Source: Kondoa malvinella (lineage: Eukaryota; Basidiomycota; Agaricostilbomycetes; Agaricostilbales; Kondoaceae). From it: a stretch of 64,000 nt of DNA. The DNA lies in contig BCIM01000003.1 of NCBI GenBank assembly GCA_039545315.1, positions 105,941-169,940 on the forward strand, given 5' to 3'. This document shows positions 1 through 11,589 of this stretch, piece by piece; position 1 is the stretch's first letter, and each line of letters opens with the position of its first letter. Under the pieces are notes generated by a model, which made no database searches, was not told the origin of the DNA, and saw only the letters and a list, made by a program, of their open reading frames with translations. A program made the position numbers and the translations under genes.

Positions 1-842
1 GATGTTGACAGAAGCTGCGGGATTCAAGTCGCAAGATGGCTACGTTGGCTTGTTGTATACTTTGGAAGACTATGCAGTGTTCGTCTGGACTCTGTTTTTG
101 GCTGATTTTAGCCTCATGCCAGTTGGCGTTGCGAACAGATACGGCTTTCGAACGAATACACGCGTCAAGATCGTGCTCGTGCTCGAGTTGACGGATGTGA
201 CAATACGAGATCACGATGTGAAAACGGTGCGCTAAGCTGAAGACTATGGGTTATCCGCTCATTGTTTTCCATCTTGCTTGCACAGATCTTTCGGGCTATC
301 CACAATACCTACCTCAACTATGTCTCGAATCCCTTTTCACCTGCTATCAACGAAAACTCGAAAGCGATATCACCCTACATCAAGAGCAAAGCTTTCGATC
401 GAAATATAGATGCAATAGCTACACCGGCTGGATGACACGACCATCCTTAGACCTCTTTTCTTCAGCTCTTCTCTTATTGCTCTCGGTGCATGTCTCGATT
501 TCTCGCTTTCGTTGTCAAAGGTCTGTAAATACGTTGAGGCTGTCCCGCCATCGAGCGCTTCTCAGACATCTCTCATTCACTAAACAGACCAAGAGCAAGT
601 GTCGTTCAGAGCGCTACCCAAGCTTTCATCTTGCGGTTATGCTTTTGGATCAACCAATGCTGTTCAAATGGGAAGCGTCTAGAGTATCATAGACTATTTC
701 ACAGATACGCAGCATACATGCCAATGCAGTTCCTGTCGTCACGTAATATTTCATGCACGCTTGACTTGACACGACCGTCTCGATATATCCCCAACCAGCT
801 CGTGTATGTCTGGAATGAGCGCAGAGGATATAACTAACTCAT
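1..842. other. no convincing gene at window edge
   Basis: Short open frames exist on both strands (for example 246-692 on the plus strand), but none shows a recognisable domain, sensible codon pattern or splice structure. The stretch is probably intergenic DNA and the promoter of the gene starting at 843. A gene cut by the window edge cannot be excluded. Confidence 0.4.
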
Positions 843-2762
843 ATGAGCAGCTCTAGTATGGCCAGCCTACCTCTGAGACCGCTGCTCCGGTCTGCCAAAA
901 TTTCAACCCGCCAACCAAAAGCGTCTACCTCGTATTGTCCTGCATGCCGGCGAGCTGCCTCTACTTCTACGAGTTCTACCGAAGTATCTGCGACCGATAC
1001 ACAAGCTCCGGCAGCATCAGAGAGCTATCTCACTTCCCTCCGCTCAGTTTGGCGAAGTTGGTTCACTCTGTCGAACGCCCTCGCTCCTTTACCTAGTACA
1101 CCTCGAACATTATCTACGGCTATACCTAAACGATTAGAAGCCGAATTGCGACTTCTGGATACTGAAAACCTCTTGGCCAAATTGAGAGAAACTTCAGAAC
1201 CCAACCTCATTTGGGCGCTGCTTATGGAATTGCAAAGAAGAGGTCATTCTCATCTACTAAAAGATCATCATCTATCATCTATACTTCGGGATCTACTGCC
1301 TAGTGAATTGCGCGTTCGATCAAAAGGCGCTACTGAGCAACATGCAGAAGAACAATGGCGTCGTTATGCTCATTTATTGGAGATGAAGGCTTCAAGAGGA
1401 ATGAAACCTTCAGCAAAAGATTGTTTGGCAATGTTGAATTGTTTTGCGTTGATGAATTATTTGCCTGGGGTGATTCGAGTTTGGGGTATAGTGAGAAAAG
1501 AAGGTCTGGTCCAGGAAATGGGGAATGCGAAAAAGGAACATGCGTATGTAGTCATGATGAAGACGTTGGCGAAATGGCAGGCGAAGCAGAGCGTGCTGAA
1601 AAGGGATGAAGAAGGCGATATGGTCCCGCAAGCTGCTGAATTGATGAGGGAGATGGCAGAGATGGAGTTGCATTCGGAAACAGCTATGAGTTGGGGTTTG
1701 CGGGTGGTTAAAGAAGCTGGCAGACCGAAATCGTTCTTGGCTGTCGTCAAGCAGAAATACGACCTCGACCTCAACCTGCCACATGCAAGGGATCACGACG
1801 AGATTGAATTGGAGCGCACCGAACCACCTCAGACAAGACCGTATACCATCACTCGGCATGTGTTCAACACTATCCTCCTCGCTTTGTTGCAGCGGAACGA
1901 GCTTTCTCTTATGCTTGCGACCTTCGAGACCTGTGCTCGGATACCGTATACACCTTCAATGAAGCGTCATCCAAGTCCACTCAATGAAATACAGAAGAAG
2001 CTGGCAACGCATTGGAACCACAAGCTCGATGCAGCAGCCAAACGAGCAAAGAAGGGCGTTGCTCATGCGCCCAAGTACAACCTAGATGTCTTCAATTCGC
2101 AATCGTTCTCTCTTCTTGCTCGAGCTGCATCCACAGATGGAGCCAGAACAGTCTTGGCGCACTACATCACGCAAACTTTCACCATTGCTCGATTATGCAA
2201 CAAGCGCCTTGAATGCGATATCAAGCACCTGGTCGAATGGAACGAGCCTTTGATCAACGCCCGAATGGCTCAAGTTTCAGTAACGCCTCGAATCTTGTGG
2301 TACCTCAACAAAGCGCTCGAAACGGATACCGAAATGATGCAGACTTTTATCCCGCAACTCCGACGACATTTGAACCAGCTGCATAGGCATCAACAAGCTC
2401 TAAGCAAGCTCATACCGCAAGAACAGCAAGACACGATAGCGTCGAAAGAAGCTACTGCTCAACCTAACGAATTCCAATTATCAATCCACTTACGTACGAC
2501 AGCTAGATCAGTAGCGGCGTGCGAACATGTTCTTGCGCTGATAGAGAAGAAGCTTGCTGGTCAACTGCAGAGTAGATCCCGGCGGTTGTTGGCTGCTAAG
2601 CGGAGAGTGATTGAAGCTAGGCAGGCGAAAGAGGAGCGGATGTCGGGTGCGATACCGGTGACGCTTGGTGAGAGGTTGCAGAGGCTGCAGGATAGGGTAG
2701 CAGCGCAGAGGGTAGACGAGCAGAGAGTGCAGGAGCAGGTTATCGACGTGAGGGTTGCTTGA
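843..2762 (+). CDS. putative mitochondrial helical-repeat (PPR-like) protein
   Basis: A single uninterrupted frame of 639 codons in a region where almost every other gene is heavily spliced. The first 45 residues are rich in Ser, Arg, Ala and Thr and lack acidic residues, as expected of a mitochondrial targeting sequence. A second Met at residue 6 is an alternative start. Residues about 100-300 are predicted helical, with spacing reminiscent of degenerate pentatricopeptide repeats (around 'MKPSAKDCLAMLN'). The last 100 residues are rich in Arg, Glu and Gln and look like a coiled coil. If a PPR-like protein it would act on organellar RNA or the mitoribosome, but no motif proves this. It ends about 860 nt before the converging BNA7 gene. 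Confidence 0.7.
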   Translation: MSSSSMASLPLRPLLRSAKISTRQPKASTSYCPACRRAASTSTSSTEVSATDTQAPAASESYLTSLRSVWRSWFTLSNALAPLPSTPRTLSTAIPKRLEAELRLLDTENLLAKLRETSEPNLIWALLMELQRRGHSHLLKDHHLSSILRDLLPSELRVRSKGATEQHAEEQWRRYAHLLEMKASRGMKPSAKDCLAMLNCFALMNYLPGVIRVWGIVRKEGLVQEMGNAKKEHAYVVMMKTLAKWQAKQSVLKRDEEGDMVPQAAELMREMAEMELHSETAMSWGLRVVKEAGRPKSFLAVVKQKYDLDLNLPHARDHDEIELERTEPPQTRPYTITRHVFNTILLALLQRNELSLMLATFETCARIPYTPSMKRHPSPLNEIQKKLATHWNHKLDAAAKRAKKGVAHAPKYNLDVFNSQSFSLLARAASTDGARTVLAHYITQTFTIARLCNKRLECDIKHLVEWNEPLINARMAQVSVTPRILWYLNKALETDTEMMQTFIPQLRRHLNQLHRHQQALSKLIPQEQQDTIASKEATAQPNEFQLSIHLRTTARSVAACEHVLALIEKKLAGQLQSRSRRLLAAKRRVIEARQAKEERMSGAIPVTLGERLQRLQDRVAAQRVDEQRVQEQVIDVRVA

Positions 2763-3625
2763 GTCGTACATCATATATGAGAGTGTGAATTGGATACCTT
2801 TTCCGCGTTCGCTGGTGTCGTCGCGGCTGTATACGAAGCGAAAGCTCTGTAGCATCAAGCCAAGGCACATAGGAATCTGACCGAGCGCCGACCAAGCTAG
2901 ATGAGGATGGTTTCAACCCTAACTCTTTCCGTGAGATCACGCGAAGACCAGAGGATCGGAAGATAGACAAGTGGAACAAGGCAATGACCACGATGGGATG
3001 TAGGTCGCGTGAGGATGTTGCCTTTGTTTGCAGAAGTTCATTGGCAGAGATACTAAAATGATGTCCTGCTCTCTCTCCCTTCCAGCATTTGATTGTCTCA
3101 CTCCATATGAAGCTCCACGGCCTTAGGTAATTCAAATTGGGCTCGCGTAGTGATTAACGAGGATGATGTCGCTCTGAGCCTGCAGAAGCGCAAACCGGCA
3201 TGTCATACCAAGGACAAGGGTCCCAGCGTATTCGAGCCAGTCTTTAAGTTTTAGGTTCTGCGCAGGCTGGATAATTGGAGATATGAAAGAGCGACGATTC
3301 GCGCTGCACTGTTCTTGACTTAATCATCGACTTGTGGTTCAATAGCTGTTTCGGGTCAATTCTAATGGACTCTCTAACAAAGCCGATGTCTATCGATACA
3401 GTACTGCAGTGCTCCGTCCAACCTCCTTGATGACCAAATTCGAGAAACGCTGAGTGCTCGATGCTGCGCCGTTCTCGCTATACCCTCTGTCACCGGTAAT
3501 CCCAAGCTGTCTGAAACGTGCGACCGATCTCAGTGCGCAGCCTTGGACGCTAAAAGGACTGCGAAGGAGTCTTGCTGCGTCAGGTTATTGCATTCCGATG
3601 CTCTGTTCCCGAGCCAAGGAGGGCA
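2763..3625. other. intergenic region between converging genes
   Basis: About 860 nt between the stop codons of the intronless gene and BNA7. Open frames on both strands (for example 2740-3135 minus, 3454-3693 plus) have no recognisable content. I see no RNA gene or repeat. Confidence 0.5.
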
Positions 3626-4524
3626 TCAAAACTTCTCCAATATCAACCACCTTACTGCCTCCAGATCCAATAAATCATCGTGTCCGCCGTTGAGCGTATC
3701 CACGTCCAGCACAGTATCCACTTCGCGTTCACCCAAGCTTGCAAACATCCATCGACATTGTTTGAGAGTCAGTAGCTCGTCTTCTTTGCTGTGAGCTATC
3801 ATGATTGGTATGTTCCGCAGGGCTTTAAGGTCCAATGCAGGCCAATCTTTGTTGAAAGCTTGTCGCAGAAAGACATCGTAATCGGGATATTCTTCAAGCA
3901 AGTATGGTAGATTGTAGATGCCCTCAATGCCGATGATAGCCTTGACAGCACCTTGAAGTGATGGATGTGCTGCGACAGAACAGCACAAGAACGCGCCGCA
4001 CGAATGTCCAATCAGCGTAATGGAATCAGTCGGACAAGGAGAGTCCGGTGAAAGGAGGAAGAGCAGGGCCGATAGTACATCGTCTTGATGCGTAGGATGC
4101 TGCACCAGAGGCTGGTTCGTGGTAGGAGATAGTTTCGATAGGCGGTAGTTGACTGAGACTACTGGTAGGGCGTTCTTGCTTCGCGTGAGGCTGACAGGCT
4201 ATATCAGTCGTGTGTATTCGAGACATCTGGCAGCTGCGTACCCTTGCAGCAATGTTGAAGCGTGATCTGTTTTGTCACCTACTGGGCACATCAGCAGCTG
4301 CCAGAATACGCTTCTATGCTCTCTCACCGGTTCTCCAAGCTCCTCCACTGTTATTTTAGCCTTAGAATAGCCCTCGCAGCTCGAATCTCGACATACTGGA
4401 CATAGACCAATGTCCTTCCAGCGCTGATGTCGCTCGGCTGACCGTAAATGTCTAGCGATAGTTCTTCCGCAGGCGAGTCGCTACTGCTCTCTAAAGCTTT
4501 ATACTGATAGGTCTTACACTGCAT
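3626..4524 (-). CDS. BNA7: kynurenine formamidase (arylformamidase)
   Basis: Hydrolyses N-formylkynurenine to kynurenine in the tryptophan-to-NAD pathway. Exons 4397-4524, 4328-4347, 4242-4281 and 3626-4190 give 250 aa, the usual size for this family. The alpha/beta hydrolase oxyanion motif HGGAW is assembled only by splicing: intron 1 interrupts the His codon and a 20-nt exon carries GGAW. It is followed by VSVNYRL, the nucleophile elbow GHSCGAF and the late GGHDD, which should hold the catalytic His. The start at 4524 is the first Met after an in-frame stop. That stop is the TGA of the upstream ABC-F gene, only 18 nt away and in the same frame, so the two genes may share a transcript. Confidence 0.88.
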
Positions 4525-4542
4525 GTCGTCGTTATTTGCAAA

Positions 4543-6996
4543 TCAGCTTGCTCGCCGCCTTGCAATCTTTCGCTCAACAAAGGCAATATACTCTGACATC
4601 CCGCCCTGCAGCTCCTTGACTTTGCCTCCACCGACCTTGTATGAGATTCCGGGTTGCGTGTCATCCTCTGATGAATCATCAGACATCTCTTCAGACTTGT
4701 AAGATTCGCCTTCGACTACTTTTCGCGAAAACCATCTATCGTGGGTGATAATGATGATGCCGCCAGTGAAACCTTGAAGTGCTTTTCCGAGAGCTCGAAT
4801 AGTAGGTGTATCAAGATGGGTAGTGACTTCATCTAGTAGCAATAAATGAGGCGGCCTGAAGACGATGAGGGCGAGAGCCAGTCGGACTTTCTGACCGCCA
4901 GAAAGCTTGACCAGAGGTACATCTACTGCTAGTCGACCAGCCAGACCGAAAGAGCCCAAACATGCGCGAGCATCTCTCTCCAGTACTTGTATATCGAGCT
5001 TCTGGAAGTGCCTTAGGAAATACTGAAGGGCGTTCGTCTGCGGGTCAGCATTGCTAAGATCTTCTACAGAGTGTTGAGAAAAGTAGCCGATCTTCATCAA
5101 TGGATGCCTTGCGATAGTGCCGCTCGTTGGCGATATTTCGCCGAGGATGAGTTTTGCCAAGGTACTCTTGCCTTGTCCATTCTGCGTAGAGCACAGTGAG
5201 CGAGATGACAGAGGAAGGCGGTCAACTTACAGCTCCAAGGAAAGCACAGCGACCATCTTCCGCTATAGTAAAAGTAACATCTTGCAGCAATGGCTTGACG
5301 GCTTTAGCGTGTTTAAAAGAGACCTTGTCAAAGTGTATCAAATTTCCTCTTGTGCGGAGAGGCTCTGGATCGGGTATCTGAATCTTGACAGGTGGTTCCA
5401 CTTGATCGACAGTAACTTCGTCTCTCATTGTGAGGTGATATCCTGTGTATTCATCAGATCGATCGAAGATATCAGGCTAGCACTGACCAGCCAGATCTCG
5501 GTTCAACTTAAACTTTCCGCCTTTCGCACTCGTTTCAACACCCCATCGCTCGTCAAGTCTAGCTTAAGCATCAGTATATTCTTTCCTCAAGTGTGACGTA
5601 CTTACTTCTTTTGTCGAGACTTGACCATCCGCATTCGATTATCATCTCCAGTGCTCTTCGCAGCCGCACGACCTTGTTGGATCGACTTCTCAATGTGCTC
5701 TTTCTTCTTGTCCAGGACTTCTTTCGCATTGCTCTTGCGCTTCGTCTCTTTGGCTTCATTCACTTCGAATGCTTCGGGGTTACCTTCGAAATAGGACAGC
5801 TTCTTATTTCTGAGAATCAAAGTCTCGTCCGCGACATTGTTTAGAAAGACTTGATCGTGTGAAGTGATTATTAGTGTGCGATCTGAATCCAGAAGGTATG
5901 TCTCTAGCCAAAGGATAGCTTCTAGATCCTACCGACAGCGTGAGCTGGTTCCATATTACAAAGCTAACGCTTACCAGAAAATTCGACGGTTCATCCAAGC
6001 AGAGTATATCACTTTGCACAAGTAGAGCAGTCGCTAAAGAGCACCTCGATCGCCAACCACCAGAAAGGGCTGTATATTGTCCGTCTATCATACTCTGGCT
6101 GAATCCGAGACCAATGAGAATGGTTGCAGCTCTTGCTTCAGCAGAATCAGCATCAAGCTTTGCTCTGTCAGCTGGCGTCCAGGCGGCTGGGTATAGATCA
6201 GCTCACCAGGCTCAATTCTAATTGAACATCAGCTAGCATGGAAGAAGCTTCTGCTATTGTTGACGTATCCAATTTGAGCGATTCGAGGCTGTCCACCGCT
6301 CAATGCGTTGCCTTTATCATCTAATGGGATGACTCACGCGTTCTTTGCGTCCTTGAGGTTCTCTTCAGCTACAATCTCTTGCTGCCGAGCGTCCTTTCCC
6401 CTAGCGCCGGATCGTCTCATAGCGACCCTTCGGGCAGCCTCGAGCTCTTCCTTGCGCTTCTCTAGCTTCAGCTGCGACACAATACGATGCGTTTTAGCAG
6501 GATCTTCACTCTCCACTGCTTGCTGTAGCACTGATCCCAAGCAGCTTGAGCGAAGGACAGCTGTGATCGAAGCGAACTTACTGGTCTCCTGCCTGAGCAG
6601 TTCAATACGCTTCTCGTCGCCTTGTAGCACATGTCGCAGCACTGAAGGAGCGTCGCCTTGGCTGCTCTGACGTCTGCCGTCCTCGACTTGAGACAGCAGC
6701 AGAATGCGACTTGATGGGCTGAGGCCGGGGATCAACTTGTCCGCTAGGGCCTTGAGGAGAGTACTTTTGCCTGCTGTCCATCAGCTCGTTTACCGAATAT
6801 GAGCGCTGCACTGACCCGAGCCATTGCGGCCAATAAGCGCATACTTTACTCCCTCTTTCACCTTCAACCGAGAGTCTTGTATAAGTTCATTCTGGCCAAG
6901 AGCGATCGATACACCATGCAGATTAATATCTTGTGAAGTGTCGAGCGTGTCGACATGATACCTGCTTTGTTGCGACGTACAAATTATGTCGTCCAT
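4543..6996 (-). CDS. ABC-F family ATPase (two ABC domains, no membrane domain)
   Basis: Exons 6816-6996, 6338-6770, 6207-6288, 5975-6157, 5606-5928, 5488-5558, 5231-5442 and 4543-5181 give 707 aa. Two ABC cassettes are present without transmembrane segments, as in the ribosome-associated ABC-F proteins (GCN20/ARB1 type). Cassette 1 has Walker A GRNGSGKST (made by splicing at intron 1), signature LSGGW and Walker B LCLDEPSNFLD. A charged linker (about residues 330-430) leads to the fungal motif GGKFKLNRDLAGYHLTMR. Cassette 2 has NGQGKST, LSGGQ and LLLLDEVTTHLD, where the usual DEPTNHLD is altered. The N-terminus is short for GCN20, so assignment within the family is open. A longer start at 7101 is possible. 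The 3' end lies 18 nt from BNA7. Confidence 0.88.
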
Positions 6997-7313
6997 TTTC
7001 GCGAGTACTGCTCTTGCGCAAGTGCAAGAAATATCGAAAAGGCCGCAGAAAGTTGCTGTCTGCAGTGGCCTGCTCTTACTTTGTCTGCACCGCGTGAACA
7101 AGTCCTCCGAGTCGTTTCGTTTGGTTTCGGGTCAAAAGCATCGCCTTGCCTGCAGGCTGCGACAGATGAATACAGCCGCCCTGACACATCCCCCTCCTAG
7201 TATATCTGCTGCCTCATGGGGGTTCATCTCGGCCTAATTTCTGCATATTTGGCGGATTATGTGATTCTGCCTCTTGACCGAAACCACCGAGAAGTCTTGA
7301 CTCTCGCCAAAAC
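6997..7313. promoter_or_regulatory. divergent promoter region, ABC-F / MYND gene
   Basis: About 317 nt between two divergent start codons must hold both promoters. No distinct element was recognised. Confidence 0.4.
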
Positions 7314-8792
7314 ATGGCCTCCAGCAAACGAGCACAGCGAGAAGCCGCTGGCAAGTATGATCGCTCGCAAGTCTGCCTAGCATGTCGTCGATGTTTGTCT
7401 CCTTCGACATGTCAGAGCTTAGCTGAGGCCAAAGCGCAGGCCCTGACCCGTCAGAAGGCGCCGCAAAGCTTCTGAAATGCTCAAGATGCAAGTTTGCTGC
7501 GTACTGTAATGGCATTTGCCAGACGAATGACTGGCAAAGGTGCGTTGGCTATGGATTCCGATAGCCTACTTTGGCTCAGACAAGATACAGACACAAGAAG
7601 GAAGAGTGCGCGCCTATCATCAAAGGACTGGCAGCTGGCAAAACACTGTCCGAAATTGTTCTCGAGCTCAAGGCAGGCAAGCCCGAGGACGCTAAGCAAA
7701 GGCTACACAATCCTCGCAGCACGCTCATTCCTCTGCCCACATGCAAGCGAAAGATCAGGCTGGAAAGATTCTATCCTGTATGCATGAAACACCATGTTCT
7801 GGACGAATAGCCAGCTAACAATGAGACTAGGCCTTTGCGCTCATCGCCTATTGTGCCCGCTTAAAAGCAGACTACCCAGCTCTAGAATTCCTTGAGGAAT
7901 ACTACGTAAAGTCGGTACGACAGCAGCGGGACGGGTCGACCGTTGTGTCTTATGGCGATAAAACGCCTGCAAGATGTATCGAGCAGGGTCCCAAAGCATG
8001 GTATCCGGGCGCTACCTCGGACCAGCAAGCTGTCAGGCTGATGGAGCGAATGCGCGGAACTGGATTTCTGCTCGAATTGACCCTTGGCATATTGATGGCT
8101 GTTCGCACCCATTTGTACGCAAAGGATGCTTGTTTCACTTATTTTGACAAGCTTATCACCGTGCGTCCATGTTTATAGACGAGTATGATCTCACTAACGA
8201 AAGACGAAAGGACTTTGGAGTAGCAACAGGAAAGGTCAAGATTGCTGCAGAAGATTTACTTTTTACGCGAAGTCCCGATTGTGCTCCTGATTGCACGCAC
8301 ATTTTTCAAGATCCTTTGGATCACTATTGGCTATACTTTGTTGCTGGCGACGAAACCATCTTTTACGATTTCAGCCTTTTGATCTATAACTTCGAGATGT
8401 TCACGGCCACGCAACCTTACGCGATCGGTCCACATGCAGACGCGATAGGCTACCTGCCGAATGCAATACCTGGAATGGAGTTTGGTCGAGCTATGGGTAT
8501 GTTTTGCAATACAATATACCGTCTTATGCTAACGAACCTCAAAGCTATTGCTGGCGGCGGTATGAAGCTTCACCATGAGCGAGGTGGCAAATCTCGATAT
8601 TCTGTCGCTCAATCACCCGACATCCTAGAGACTGCAAAGGATTTGGAAAACTACCGCAGCTTTCTCAAAAACAGGCAACGAAGGCAAACTTTGGTAGATG
8701 TATCTCACACCATAAGGGACGGTAGAAGGCAGGACAATGCGCCTGATGATCTATCGAGTGCGTTGTTATCTTGTTTTGAGGTGTTTGCCTGA
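7314..8792 (+). CDS. MYND zinc-finger protein, function unknown
   Basis: Exons 7314-7392, 7428-7539, 7591-7777, 7831-8160, 8211-8496 and 8545-8792 give 413 aa. An N-terminal MYND finger is assembled across the first three exons: two Cys pairs (CLAC/CRRC, then CSRC), AAYCNGIC, and after intron 2 RHKKEEC. MYND fingers bind proline-rich partners. The remaining 330 residues are hydrophobic/aromatic and resemble the helical body of fungal MYND proteins of unknown function, without a SET motif. The first intron (35 nt) is short and its borders are the least certain part. The other introns are 48-53 nt, one with a clear CTAAC branch site. Confidence 0.75.
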
Positions 8793-9120
8793 GACCGTTC
8801 CAGTACTGGCTACTTCGGTATTCTACAGGGAGACAGTAATGTACCTTCAGGATGCATTGCCGACCGCGTATAAAAGCTTTCCGGCCAACGTACCACTAGA
8901 CTGGGTCTAGGAGCCAGTTCAGGTGGGGATGGTGGGGATGATCCAAGCGGACACCATCCTGATTGTAATGATCCAGGAGGACGGGACAGCTGCGGTGCTC
9001 TGCAAATTGATGTCGAATTGACGAGTGTAAATATATGCAGTGCTGGGCCAGTCGACATCATTATTATTATGCCTACGATCTCCTCGTTGTTCCCTACTCC
9101 TTGCCCTCTTCCGCGCGCCG

Positions 9121-9822
9121 ATGACGACTGTCCCTGCTTCCACAACCACACCCACAATGTCCGATGACCCGCTCAATGTCTTCTCATACGACAAGATACG
9201 CGATGTCTTCTGTATAGATAGCCATGACATCAAAGGATCACACGTGAGGGAGCTGTGCCGGTCGAGTAGCGAAGTAGTATTTGCTGCGTCGGACAAATGG
9301 CGATCCGAAGGGATTGTGCCTTCTCAGAAAGAGGAAGTGGTGAGACAGCATGCTCCGAGAATTGCTGGTTCTGATTAAGCTCGCAGTTGTACATATACAG
9401 CGGTAGGTCTGCATGTTGTTGCCCATTGGATGATGGACTGATCTATAGATACAGAGGCTTTAAGCTATATGATAACGCATGCTCGGTTTAGCAAAAAAGA
9501 CAAGCGAAGCGTACGTCTCTTCTCGACGTTCGACTTTCCATGGCCCACAGAGAACCTGTCGAAGGGGATTCCCTTAGAGCAAGCTACAGAAACCTGCCTC
9601 AGTATTTTTACATACGAGGGCAGCCTATCGAAAGGCTACTCAGTCTTTCCAGGACCTGGATGTACTGAGCTGGCTGTAAAAGCCGCTGAAGTCAGGCGGA
9701 TATTCACAGCTAAATTAGCTGCCAGGTATGTTGCATCAATCATTGATGGTTTCGCTCATGTTCTCGTGTATAGAAGGAATTGTCCGCCCGCATACGGATC
9801 TTGGGACCAACTTGCATCATAG
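9121..9822 (+). CDS. small protein of unknown function
   Basis: Exons 9121-9339, 9387-9402 (16 nt), 9449-9725 and 9774-9822 join in frame to 186 aa. All three introns are 46-48 nt with GT..AG ends. The N-terminus is Thr/Ser-rich; the rest is a mixed, probably folded domain with no motif that I recognise. The start may instead be the Met at 9157. The consistent splicing supports a real gene; no function is assigned. Confidence 0.55.
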
Positions 9823-10311
9823 AGATTCTTCTTAGTTGGTAGCTTTGTCTACGAGACGCGGATACAATGATTATGGAGTAGAGTAGAATGGACCGGTCAC
9901 ACTTCGATTGGTTTGGTCCATGGTCCTTCCATTCGTGCAGTACAACAGCTGTGCGTAATGATACATCAAGGTGTCTGAGAGCACGACAAGGGAACTGCCG
10001 AGACTAGCGCATTAAGCTGATCAGCAGAATCGATGAATTAGCCAGTGGGCTTCATGTAATCGGAGACATTGCGACTTTTGCTTTCCAGCAGTTCGCGATA
10101 GATCGACGAGCGAGAGGACGCGGTCATTTAGAGTATCACTAGCGCTACCATGACTGGCCATAGCTTCCTGTTCAGTTGCTTAAAGAGTACAGGGTGCAAT
10201 TGCAAAGTCGATTCTTGAGCTGTCTGTTCTCCGGCGACAGCGACATAGCATTTCCTTCCAGAGGCAAGAGATAGACATTGCAAGCTCAGGCACAGCAGGC
10301 CAGCTTTTAAC
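9823..10311. other. intergenic region upstream of the SAM carrier
   Basis: About 490 nt between two plus-strand genes. It should hold the terminator of the unknown gene and the promoter of the carrier. No further feature was recognised. Confidence 0.4.
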
Positions 10312-11449
10312 ATGGCAGACACGACGTTTCGCCAATCGCTTATCGTGCGCATTTCTCTTTGCATGATTGCACGAATTCAGCCTAAGGGAGACAAGTGAAA
10401 GTCGGGCGCTTTCGCAGGTCTAGCAGTCGATTTGCTCTTCTTTCCATTGGACACGCTCAAGACACGGTTGCAAACGAAAGAAGGCTTTATTCGCTCTGGA
10501 GGCTTTAAAGGTGTTTACAAAGGTTTAGGCAGCGTCGTGGTTGGATCAGCGCCTGGAGGTCAGCCTACATCGCTTCTTGTACGTGCTGTACGCTGAAAGG
10601 ACTGTCGTATGGGCAGCTGCTCTGTTCTTCAGCTCGTACGAGGCATTAAAGAGTCAAGCACCGAAATGGACTGGAGGTGTTCTTTCTGACCCTGTGATCC
10701 ACATGCTAGCTGCTAGCGGTGGTGAAGTAGTCAGTCCACCCTTTCTTTTGCCTTGAATACGCCTTTCTGAGGATTACATGCAGGCTGCATGTCTCGTTCG
10801 AGTACCGACTGAAGTAGTCAAGCAAAGAACGCAGACTTCGTCCTATGGCGAACAGACGTCTTCTATAGGCGCTCTTCGACGAGTATTAGCTGAAGCAGGT
10901 CTGCGAGGTCTATACCGAGGCTATCTCAGTACTGTCGCTCGTGAAGTTTGTCTATCTCCATCAAGCCTTGTGTACTCGTGCTGATTGTGTAAACAGATAC
11001 CATTCTGCTGCATTCAATTCCCACTCTACGAATACCTCAAGACCCTCTTGGCGAAACAACGATCTTCAACCGGTTTACCAGATGCTCTACCAGCTTGGCC
11101 AGACGCAGCTTTATGCGGTAGTGCGGCTGGATCATTTTCCGCTGGTGTGACTACGCCATTGGACGTAGCCAAAACTCGGATCATGCTATCAAACAAGTCG
11201 GATGTTGGACAAGGGTATTCTAAAATCTTGCCGACTCTTTCTAGGGTGTACAGCGAGGAAGGCGCGTCGGCGCTGCTTCGAGGAGTAGTACCCCGTGTAT
11301 TGTGGATAGGGCTAGGCGGAGCTGTCTTTCTCGGTGAGCTGTCCTCAAGTCGTCTCCAGCTTTGCACTCATGCCTGCCGTACAGGAACGTATGAGCTGTT
11401 TAAGAGTGCATTAGCTGAGTCGCCGAAAAAGGTAGAGCAGGCAAAGTAG
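10312..11449 (+). CDS. PET8: mitochondrial S-adenosylmethionine carrier
   Basis: Exons 10312-10344, 10402-10558, 10617-10729, 10784-10945, 10997-11333 and 11385-11449 give 288 aa, typical for SLC25 carriers. It imports S-adenosylmethionine into the mitochondrial matrix. Three carrier repeats are seen with signatures [25 protein letters not shown] and [12 protein letters not shown]. The start [13 protein letters not shown] and the middle-repeat motif RVPTE are characteristic of the SAM carrier subfamily. The first coding exon is only 33 nt. All introns are 51-58 nt. Confidence 0.9.
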
Positions 11450-11589
11450 AACAAGATAGAGCATTATTATCATAGACGTCTTGTTGACTCCGCTCGTCGA
11501 AGTCCAAAAGTTTGGCTTGAGCTCAAGTCATCGCGTATACCTGATACAGCCGTATTCTACTGGATATACCTAGCCAGGGCTTTTATACC

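Noticed and set aside
246..692. 148-codon plus-strand frame near the left edge
   Set aside because: No motif, irregular composition and no splice context; likely fortuitous.
6480..6610. additional intron in ABC-F exon 2 starting GTAAGTTCG
   Set aside because: No acceptor at plausible distance keeps the frame; unspliced reading stays open through the coiled linker.
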